NCBI GenBank assembly: GCA_026874595.1 | Contig: CM049308.1 | Location: 70,344,624-70,408,623 of the forward strand | Direction of reading: 5' to 3' | DNA length: 64,000 bases | From: Sipunculus nudus | Lineage: Eukaryota > Annelida > Sipuncula > Golfingiida > Sipunculidae | In this document: piece by piece, positions 54,709 through 64,000 of the stretch | How the letters are laid out: each line of letters starts with the position of its first letter | Numbering within the stretch: the stretch's first letter is position 1 | Notes under the pieces: generated by a model | Seen by the model: only the letters and a program-made list of their open reading frames with translations | What the model was told of the DNA's origin: nothing | The model's database searches: none | Translations under genes and position numbers: made by a program

Positions 54709-57414
54709 CTAGAAAAGGAACGCTTTACAATGGAAAATGTGATGCTACATTTGATGCTGTGACAGCTTACATGTAATTGAAAAGGTTTGCTTGACATATC
54801 TATTTGTGACTGAACAATAAGAAAAATTTCAAAACAAGGCGTTCTTTTGGCCTTCCATCCGTAGATTGGATGTTTATGCGCTTTGCTTTTATAATGTGAC
54901 GGCTTATAAATAATTATACATTTTTCCTGGCAGGGACACATTATTTTGTTCAGTAAAACATACTTATAACATTTCGTATAAAATTGTCGTTTTTCCACAT
55001 TGTTAAAAATACAACAGGGACAAGGGTTTGTTTCATGCGATTGTGCGTTATCGTGTTTAATTGTGTGTTATCGGACTAGTAAAGGCAATAATTAATTTGT
55101 TGATGGCAGGGGTAATATATGAGAAGCATTAAACCGGAATAGATGATTCTTGATAAAGTTGGAGTCTGGATAAAGCGATCATGAAAACCCGAGCGCAACA
55201 ATTGTCTGCCGTTACCTACACTTAATATCCATTGGCCACTTTACACTGGTTCTAAACCTATTTTATGCCGCCCCTTGTTCTTCTGTACCTCTGTTCTTCT
55301 CATTCGCGCCCTATAAAACATTTTTACCGGATTTGTCCGAGGTATTTGACACAAACACTTTGGGAAACCTTATCAAGGTAAATGCGCATTTTCAAGCGCA
55401 TTTTCTTTATATGTTATGCGGGAATCGATGTGACCAGTATTGATATCTTAAAAAGAAAAAAAGGAGGAAAGGCCTAGAAACAGCTAGGTCATATGGAAGA
55501 ACTTAAAAGACAGGGAGCCGGCTGAAGGGGAACAGAGAGGATAGATCAGAACCTAGCCAAACAGATGAGTAATAGTAAGGCAGGATGAAAGAAAGCAAAA
55601 AAAAATCAATGTGTTTGCTTGGTTTATTTCATTACAAAATATTTGATATTTTATTAAGGGAAAACAGACCTCTTCTAAGATGACCCTGGAATTGTCTATT
55701 TAACTGTAGTGAGAAACCCCTCTAATATTTAATTCGGTTTTTGATTATGTACTGAATATTTAATGTTTTTTTTGTTAATACTTTGTCGCTTATCCTTTAC
55801 AATACGATTAGTGTTTGTTTAAACTACGAAGTTTCTGCAAATCTGTCACTATATACTATAAACCAATAATATCTTAAACGACTTTTATGAAAGAGTTCTC
55901 AAAGCGACGTTGTAAGTTTCATATAAACAATACACGCTAACTGTGATATACTCGGACTATATGGCAGCCTGATTAAAGAAAATCAGGATGGCGTCATGGT
56001 CTTTTGGGTTTCTGATATAAAACCATCTGGCATATCATTTAAGGAGCCGTATGAGCTTAACTTACCTGCTGTATCTATACTTAGATTTCTCAGTATCCGT
56101 GATTGGTTTCTCTAGAAAAACCTCCATGTAGAATATAGTGCAAATTCTTGCTTTTTAGAGACATATTAAGTTACTTTATAGGGGCATTCATTATGTTGTA
56201 CCTATTACCAAAATTATAACAGATACCGAGGAGGTAAATTTGGTGGGAACGAAAGCTACTTATTAGGTGTATTAATAGAGACAATTCAAATGAAGGTCTT
56301 CCTTTATATTGGATATTGTTGTGAGTAACATAATATAAAATAATAAGAGGGGCAGGCAATGAAGTATATGGTATCTTGGCTGTTTGAAGACATGTCTAAG
56401 CGTTTTCCTTATTTAAACACTTAGTCCTGACTGTCTCTTTTTCCGTTGTTCCAAAATATCGATATATTTTCATTATTTTATTAGAGGATGTTTTAGATTT
56501 TCTACATTATACTTGATCGATCAACAGGTCATTCTCTGTTTCGTGGATCATGCTGAATGGTGTCAGGTTTTATTCCATGGCATGAATAAATTGTACCGAA
56601 GGATTCAAAGTCCTATGACGGAAAACGTAAAGAGTTTTTAATTCTTGCTTCAAGATAGAATGTTACTTTGGCCACATGTTGCATATGCATGTGTGCATGG
56701 TTCGCATTTGGAGAGAACATGTAAAACAAAATTGTTGAAAAACTGCATGATAGAACATATTGCGCAACATATTATTGCGGGTATTGCCGCCTTAAGTTTA
56801 CTGAAAGACGTCTGGTATATACTTCTGAAGGAAATCGCTAAAATTAATATTAAGGCTGATAGTCGGAAGTATCAACCCAGAGATCTTGTCGTCTTTTTTC
56901 TGCGTTGTTTTGATACAATTTAGCAAAACCCATAACACCAGCTATATTATCTCTTTCACCTGTGAAACAGAATACACATTTATTTTGATCAGATTTTATT
57001 ATATGGTCTTCTATGTGAAGCAGTTAGAATACATAAATCGTTTTAGTTTCCTGTTGATCAATGATTCATATGCAGTCTATTTGTCATACAATACAAATTC
57101 AATAAAGTATTCGCTTACCAGCATTCAGTACCACACAAACGAAACATTTTAAATTTAGAGAACAGGGGAGACTAAGCAGTTTTATTCCAACAACCTACCC
57201 CACACGCGAATGCTAAGAAAGAAAAAACATCCAGCACTGTTCAAGCTACAGACAATGTTTTAAGTTCTCGTTCAAAGTACCTTCCTGGGCGGTTTTGGGC
57301 TTCCGGCCCAACTATTTGACGCTAATAATATTTATCGTAAATATTATATTTTGCGATTTTTAGAATTTGCGGACATTAATACCTAGAAGCCATCAAAATA
57401 ACGAACTTATCTGT
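54709..57414. other. No gene recognised
   Basis: AT-rich sequence between the two decayed membrane-exon copies. No lectin-domain exon was found on either strand. Confidence 0.5.
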
Positions 57415-57620
57415 TCAGGTGTGACCCTTATGCAGTTTGTCATACCAACATTTTAACAGTGAAATAAATTTATTCTTTAGCGTTTTCTCTGCTTTAGATG
57501 ATACATCATATCCGATGCAAACATTCTTTTTATCCTGGTAAGTGAACGAAGCACTTATGACAAAATTGCCCGCATCCAGTAAAACTAAAAAAAAGATCAC
57601 GGTCACCAACATTCTGACAG
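57415..57620 (-). pseudogene. Highly diverged copy of the lectin membrane exon
   Basis: Minus-strand frame with VIFFLVLLDAGNFV and SFTYQDKKN, aligning to the VVLDAGNIV region of the lectin gene, with a different tail ending in TGA at 57415-57417. Sequence at 57715-57870 weakly resembles the stalk (GRRRTS, SLEGE) but is broken by stops. Confidence 0.45.
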
Positions 57621-58597
57621 CATCTGTTTCTTATTTCGGCGACCCCCATGTTGTCCCATTTTTCGGAATAAAAATTACTCATCATATATCCAAGTAGACA
57701 AACCTGACCGTGTTGTGCATTCCTTTTTCAAAAGTTCCAGTTATTCTGGTAATCATTTTCACACTGTCTGCTGTTTTGCTGTTTCCCCCTCTAAACTGGG
57801 CTTCATGGAAACATTCTTTATGGACGTGGTAGAGGTCCTCCGTCTACCATTAATTTTTCTTATCCTCGACAGAATAAATTGTGTCATGGTCCATAAAATT
57901 TGTAACATATACCATTTAAAATATACCCAATCAGTTTATATTGTCAAACATCAACTGTCTAAACAAGAAAAAACCGGGTAAATGGATAAATGTAAACTTA
58001 AAAGCAGTAATATATAATGCAAATTCAAAGTACGCACCGCCGATTCAAGTTAATGTAATAATAACAAACTCAAAGGAGGGGCCCTCACAAATGTCCCGAA
58101 ATCAGCGCACATTGGGCACTGTTCCGTTATCACACCACAACATAGATACTGTACAGTGATGCGTCTATAGCCACACTGAGAGTCGCAGTATGTCCCTCAC
58201 CACGACTCTATGATGGTCTAATTGTAAGCGGCGTGTATCCTCTCTGGGACAATCAGCTTTCTTGCTACATCTGTTCTTTCAGCTCGGCTGCCTTGATCTT
58301 GCAATTTTTTACCGAACCCCTAGCTTGCCACACTAATTCACAACAGTTATGAATAAAAACAAACCATCAAAGTAATCTCATTTTAAGTTCAATGGTCAAT
58401 TTAACGTTCCCGTTCTGGTCTGAGTTACACATCATTGACTGAAGGCCTGGCCATTTAATCCCAGGTTTGACGCTATTCAGTGGCTCCACTCCTTTTTTTT
58501 TAAATTTACTCATAAACATCTGACACATGATTTGCGGACCGCAGGAAACACAAAATACTGTGCCATGACGGAAAATAAACTCGTTTTTTCCCCCTTC

Positions 58598-58603
58598 TTT
58601 ATT
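58598..58603 (-). terminator. Candidate polyadenylation signal of the lectin gene
   Basis: AATAAA on the minus strand, about 185 bases past the stop codon. Confidence 0.5.
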
Positions 58604-58784
58604 GTTCGTCACAATATTTACACTGTTTCGTTTCGGTACATTTCATTGAAATGTTTATCATCAGACCTTATACAGCTACATCCTTAGAACGCTTTGTCGA
58701 TTGAGGTCTGTTTAATAACATTTGACACTCTCATTTCTTTTCATATAATTGTGCCTGTCAAACATAACTTCACCACCACAGGTT

Positions 58785-59413
58785 CTACCTAAGCGTAGAA
58801 ACGTTATCTTCGGCAATGACATTTACCTGGTTTCGCTGCTTGAAACGGCGCTTTAGTCTTAATACAAATGTCTTTACGTTGTTGTAGGTGTAGACAATAC
58901 TTCTGACAATGTTGCCAGCATCCAGAACTACAACAAAGACAGCAGAGATGCAGATCAGTGTAGCGAAAGCAGATCCGATGCTGACTGCATATTCAGCCTC
59001 CGCTGTCTCTTCTTCAGATGGCAGTTCCGTCGGCATTTCGTTTTCCAAATCGAGTCTGAGTGTGGGAGTTTCTTTGCTCTCTTCTGTAATTCTCCTGCCG
59101 GTTGTTGACTGCATCTTGACATTTGCTAAAAAGGTCTCGTCTCCATTGGATGCATACATTCGCTTCGATAGGGGAGTCGATACTAAACCCACAGATGTCT
59201 TAACGGGCATCGTTTCATCGTGCCCCTGCTGTTCTGTGTTTTGTTTTAGTGATGTGGTGACTGGGTATATGAATTTCCGGGAAGGATTACTGCTCGGAGG
59301 ATCATTCGCTGGAGCTCGTTTTTCCGGAAGAAGCGAGGGCGAATCACTCGCTACAAACGGTGTTGTTACTTTAGTGGAGCTCGCTTTAACTTGAAGCATT
59401 CGAGGCCCTGTAC
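58785..59413 (-). CDS. Lectin stalk, membrane segment and tail
   Basis: The exon is 629 bases, phase 1 in, stop TAG at 58785-58787. About 140 residues of Ser/Thr/Pro-rich stalk are followed by acidic ELPSEEETAEAEY. The hydrophobic segment is AVSIGSAFATLICISAVFVV and continues to NIV (about 58905-58988). The tail is basic (LRLKRRFKQR) and has YNNV, a YxxPhi-type sorting motif, just inside the membrane. No strict ITIM is seen. Confidence 0.85.
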
Positions 59414-59943
59414 CTGTAGGACCAGGACGATTATAAAATAATGTATACAAATAACACTGTACCGGTACATCTTTTATCTGTGGCAAGTGTAATATAGAGA
59501 TAATGTGTAATCGCTCAATAGTCATCATATCGTATAATTATTCCATAGTTTCACAGTAGGGATTGAAATTTATGTCCTCTGAGGTAAGTTAAAAGATTGA
59601 GCTGCATAAGGGTATTTAAATTATTATTCGACAAAGAAATGTAATTTTGTTAATCCTTGCCTTTTGGTTTTGAACATATAAAGCTGAATTTAGCTTCACA
59701 CGGGTGATTATACCAAAGTGATTTGTCAGTTTCCCGTGCGCGGGCTATATACAAACAGCGGGAATTCAAAGTCTTGTTTCCTGGTTCACCTTCAGCCCAG
59801 TGACTCCACGGTATTCGTTGTTTGTTTGACCACACCCATGTGCCCTCTACAGAAAAAGATGAGACGCACACACACACATATATATTATATATAGTTCAGT
59901 AACATTATTTCTTTAAGATAGACCATGCATAATACCTAAGGGT

Positions 59944-60013
<70 letters not shown>

Positions 60014-61343
60014 TATGTAAAGTTAACCCATGCTACAGAACCTAAAACAAATGAAATATTCGAAACAAATTAGAGACATGAATAAGTAAGTTTACTGTTA
60101 CCTTTCTCAATATCACTGCCACCAATCCAGGCATGAAAGGTACCTCTAAACAAAGAATAAACATTTCTCATTGCTAATTGGTGAATGAAATTAGACTCCT
60201 GCTCAGAGGTGACGGGAGCTAAATGACTGTTCTGTAGAGCACAACTCCGATTCGCATCACTCCACGTAAGTTTTCTTGTCTCGAATTTGTAACAGGTATT
60301 TTGTAACGTCTTCCAACCCCAGTTGCATTCCCCTGGAGAGAGTTACAAGAAAACCATGTTATGTCTATTAATTTTTTTAATCTATATGTTATTATGTTAG
60401 AAATATGCCGAGTTCATAATTAATAACTGAGTGTCATGGTTATAATTAATAAAAAAGATTATTGTCCCATGTCACTTATATCCAATAAATTATATTTCTA
60501 TTACATAAGGCATATTATCTGAACTGAAAAAATAGTCGATTGAAATTACATATTGTAAAGAACATCTACCTTTCACCTTTGTGCAAAAATATGGGAGGAT
60601 TTTATAGCAGCTTATGTCATTCCATTTGCCTCCAAGTTGGCTTCTCGAAATCACAATATGCAAACAGTTTTCTTTGTAAGCCCCATTTGGTTCTCCGTTA
60701 AGCCATTTGCTCCATATTTCAGCTGAATTAACTGACCACGTCCACGAACCATCTGTTCAAAGAAACTATAATGTTGAAAAGGCAGTCTTCTAGAACAACT
60801 GGTTAATTTGAAGCACCACGAAAGATTCGGTTTTTCTAACGTAGCTGCTGCATGGTAGCTGATCTGGGAGAAATACTAAAAAAAAATCTCTAAGTTTACC
60901 AAGCTGTGACCTCTGAGGTCCCGTTTGTCATTGGCGTATATATTTAAGATGAAAGGTTATCATCTTACTGTAAAACAACATTTAAGAAACTCTTGGCTTA
61001 TGTACCTATGAGTATGTATTCTATTCCTTCCAACTAAATTCCCATAGGTTACACTGTAAAGAATCGGTTCAGGTGATATTTTCATATAATTTCTGATTTG
61101 TATATATTTTTTATAATTTCCAACCTCTGTCAACATCACTGCCACCAGTCCAGACTTGGTCAAAAAGGCGAAGAGCCTCAGGAATTATTTGGAGTATAAA
61201 TTTAAACTGGTCGGGGGAAGTAACGTCAACTAAATGGCTGTCTAAGGATCTACATTTGTCCCTCGCGGAGTACCAGGAAGACAGAGTCGTTTCCAGCTTG
61301 TAACATTGGTTGTCGTAGCCGGCCCATCCGTCTTCACAGTTAC
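58785..61343 (-). CDS. C-type lectin membrane protein, five 3' exons (partial gene)
   Basis: Five exons join in phase 1 without stops (1448 coding bases): 61125-61343, 60570-60752, 60102-60332, 59661-59846 and 58785-59413. They encode two C-type lectin domains, each split into an N- and a C-terminal half, then a Ser/Thr-rich stalk, one membrane segment and a tail of about 39 residues. The product is a type I surface receptor-like lectin that probably binds sugars through domain 1. The first exon (signal peptide) was not found within 61.4-64 kb; it may lie outside the window or escape recognition. Confidence 0.85.
59661..59846 (-). CDS. Lectin domain 2, C-terminal half, with GC splice donor
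   Basis: The exon is 186 bases, phase 1-1. It contains TWVWSNKQ, HWAEGEPGNKT, RCLYI, WYNHPC and FSFIC. EPG replaces EPN and YNH replaces the WND core, so the sugar-binding calcium site is probably lost. The only in-phase donor is AAAG|GCAAGG, a GC donor. Confidence 0.82.
59950..60010. repeat. (AT)n microsatellite in a lectin intron
   Basis: A long AT run between the two halves of lectin domain 2. Confidence 0.95.
60102..60332 (-). CDS. Lectin domain 2, N-terminal half
   Basis: The exon is 231 bases, phase 1-1. It contains ECNWGWKTLQNTCYKFE, TWSDANRSC, NSHLAPVTS and WIGGSD. NRS is a possible glycosylation site. The donor is AAAG|GTAACA. Confidence 0.87.
60570..60752 (-). CDS. Lectin domain 1, C-terminal half
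   Basis: The exon is 183 bases, phase 1-1. It contains WTWSVN, WLNGEPNG, ENC, KWNDISC and YFC. EPN, the following Glu and WND are the calcium- and sugar-binding residues of mannose-type C-type lectins, so this half appears binding-competent. Confidence 0.88.
61125..61343 (-). CDS. Lectin domain 1, N-terminal half
   Basis: The exon is 219 bases, phase 1-1. It contains NCEDGWAGYDNQCYKLE, SWYSARDKC, DSHLVDVTS and VWTGGSD, the standard long-form lectin start with an extra N-terminal disulfide pair. The acceptor is CTTTTAAG and the donor AGAG|GTTGGA. Confidence 0.85.
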
Positions 61344-64000
61344 CTTAAAAGATTTATTTAGAAACATTAATATAATCCAGAAGATAGATTTCTACCTTTC
61401 TAAATTACAAGGCATAAACATCGCTCAGAGATATACAAACCATGAAGATAGTTGCCTTTACAAAGTCCGACAAAATATAACAGGGACGACACAACAACAG
61501 CAGACATGTCTTGGGAATGCATTTCCCTATACAGCTATAGCTGCCGATTGAAAGGCTGAAAATGGCTCATAATCATGACTTAATTTGTTGTTCCCCCATT
61601 CCTGATAAACATTTTACAATAAACAGATAAACATTTTCCATTTATGAAATGAGATGTCTTTATGTAGCGTGTCATGGTTTGACACTTTGCTTTGACGGGT
61701 TTCCTTCACATATCTATTCACATATGAACTAAAGAAAATATTCCATTACAACGAGGTTAGTATGGCTCAAAAATCTGTAAACATAATAGTTTTTTCTTTT
61801 CTTTTGTGGGTTGACAACTTCATTTTGATTGCAAACATTTTCTTGACGCATCTATTTTTGCTGAGCAAATGCTCTGAAATAATTCTGTGGGTGTATTTAA
61901 ATCTGAGCGACTCTCTATTACGAGGTAACAATTACCTTTCCCGATATACCTTTAGAAATTTGATCATTACGAATCTAACCGTCTATTGGTGACTGGGGCG
62001 ACCATGGTACCGTCGTTGCTATTTTGCCGTACAAAATAAACTTTGATAAAAATCGTTCTGGAACCTTGTATCAAGTTATCGTCAGGAAACGAACCTGTGC
62101 CAGAAGTGTCAGATGGAACCTCTTTACGGAGGAAAGAGTTCTAGATGGAACCATGATTCTACCCAGAACCACATGGGTTCTTAAAAGAACTATCTAGAAC
62201 CTTTTTTCTAAGAGTGCATGCTTCCTTGCCGCACAAAATGAACGTTGATAAAAATCATTGAATTCCCAAAGCGACTCTTATATCACTAATAACATTCTTT
62301 ACTAAAATTTAAAAAGACAGTTCAAAAGTTTACATCAGACAGGGGATGTGTTGGATGCAACTGACCATGCTTTTTTTCGTAACCGATGTTAAATTATGAT
62401 TCTTTTATGTATCCGTCTCTTATCGTAACGGATGTGAAACTACATAATTGGACGGAGAGAGTTGACAATAACAACACATTTTGATTAATGCCATATGTTC
62501 AACGATGGCAAGGTAGATATCGAGACATATGAGGTAACGCAGTCACCTGAAAGACATACCTCTTTACTCAGATGTGCTATGTATAACGATCCTAAAAACC
62601 AGAGCCATGGAAAGACATATTTTTAATTTTTTTGTTGGAGATAACAGCTAGCCACCATTTTTAATGTTAGCTTAACTCCAAGTATATGTATATGTGCAGA
62701 ATTCCAGTAAGGGCTGCGGACTACGTGACAGGGCAGTAACACACTATATCTTCTCATTTTATATCCTGATGTTAACCAGACCCGGTTACACTGCACGTGC
62801 GGACCCGGGGTCAGTGATTGTCCGCATGCTGTGACATACCACCAAGGAACCCGCGAATGGCGCATTCTTTTGTGATTAAAACACGCCCGTTGGCCACGGC
62901 CTTTTTCATTAAGCCTACAGGGCGCTCATCTGGGTCTAGGCTGACAATCTCCTGGCTTTGAGTCCTCTGCTGTACAACTGCTCTACAACTAATAAGAAAA
63001 TTATCCCTGAAAAACAGATGAACATAGGCCGATGGAACGGAGTAAAAAAGCTTCATTGAAGTTCCGGAGGAAGAAAATATAATGTATAGTTTTAGCTATA
63101 TAATGTTATAAAAGCCTCGTGGGCCCGCCATACGCACTGGCGAGTACATGTGATCTCAATATCGAACTACCAATCTCGTGGGTTATTCTTAAGACAACGT
63201 ATTTTAAATGTTTGTTTTTTTTTTCAAATTTGTCCATTGCACCCTTGTAATAAGCTTACAGGAATCTGACAAACTGAATAAACAATATGGCTCAAATGTC
63301 CACTAAATGTTTTATACACAAAATTTTGATCCGTCAACATGATATGTACTACAGTTGACCAGTGTTCTCGGCCACACCATTGTTGCGCGAAAATTAGGGG
63401 TGTTACCAACCATGGGTGCCACAATACATCGCGAAATAAAGTAAGAACATTGATATCTTCAGATGTCTACATATCGATACATCCAACAGATATTTAGCCG
63501 TTAATAAACGTTTATATTGGGCTGTACAAGCCTAACTTGAGTTCTGATATAAGCCATGTTGGGGAATGTACTGCAACGCTCACCTATAATGTTGCATTGA
63601 TATCGTGCTGAACATCCCATAATCTTAAAATTAGGCTACATGTGATGAATAAACACAAAGAACACGTGCATTCACAGACCAAACTGAAAATCCGTCCCTA
63701 TGGTCACGAGTCAAATCCTATCTTGTACAAGTTGTCTTTCGTCCAGTGACCCGCTTATATTCATGCGGTCAGAAATTCAACAAATATGCAGAGCGATTTA
63801 CCAATTTGCTGAGGTGATACGGATTTTTTCGCACATGTTAGATGTTGTTAGAAAGTATACTAAAAAAAGCTAATGGTTGTTCTGGTTTCTGGTCAAGTGA
63901 CAGCGTACTTGTAGGCATTGAGGCGTGGTCAAAAATGACGAAAATATTTGCATCCTCATAGAGCCTTAAAGTTAGGTCCTGATCCTCGTTTTAAGATGTA
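61344..64000. other. No gene recognised at the right edge
   Basis: Expected to hold the lectin gene's 5' end or promoter. An ATG with a phase-1 donor occurs near 63588-63625 on the minus strand, but its peptide is not hydrophobic. 62030-62260 holds a repeat (see findings). Confidence 0.4.

Noticed and set aside
54624-54998. 124-codon minus-strand frame
   Set aside because: It overlaps the membrane-exon copy in another frame and has no recognisable domain, signal or splice structure.
58909-59394. 161-codon plus-strand frame
   Set aside because: It is antisense to the lectin stalk and membrane exon, which has clear domain logic, splice phase and a membrane segment on the minus strand.
63530-63625. 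Possible first exon of the lectin gene (ATG with phase-1 GTGAGC donor on the minus strand)
   Set aside because: Phase fits, but the peptide is short and polar, without a signal-peptide core.

Overview
The window is AT-rich animal DNA with short exons, long introns, GT-AG splice sites and dense dispersed repeats. The domain set (Kunitz, WAP, antistasin-like and lustrin-type cysteine-rich modules, C-type lectin domains) and the repeats, including elements rich in GTCCGTCC runs, suggest a mollusc, most likely a bivalve. This rests on pattern recognition only; I cannot name the species.

The centre of the window (48192 down to 21877, minus strand) is one large gene. I could assemble it exon by exon into 25 coding exons with consistent phases and no in-frame stop: 3258 coding bases, predicted product 1085 aa. 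It starts with a signal peptide and then consists almost only of small disulfide-rich modules. The order is two units of antistasin + short Cys module + Kunitz, three units of antistasin + short Cys module + lustrin-type domain, one extra lustrin-type domain, two WAP domains, two Kunitz domains, a Cys-poor linker + short Cys module, and two C-terminal Kunitz domains. Modules are bounded by phase-1 introns. The short Cys module is always split by a phase-0 intron. The product is a secreted, multi-headed protease-inhibitor or extracellular-matrix type protein. The first two units are a recent tandem segmental duplication (about 39.8-43.7 kb and 43.9-47.2 kb).

At the left edge (1-4.6 kb, plus strand) are exons of a related gene pointing toward the first: antistasin + short Cys module + WAP + a probable tiny last exon. 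A possible end of another WAP exon lies at the very edge.

From 4.7 to 21.8 kb I find no gene. This stretch holds two related elements with about nine and six copies of a 330-350 bp tandem repeat between hairpin-bearing ends, SINE-like and LTR-like copies, and microsatellites.

At the right (58.8-61.3 kb, minus strand) is the 3' part of a type I membrane C-type lectin gene: two lectin domains, each split over two exons, then one exon for stalk, membrane segment and short tail. Decayed or shortened copies of its membrane exon lie at 54.5 and 57.4 kb. The 5' end of this gene was not found, and 61.4-64 kb holds no recognisable gene.
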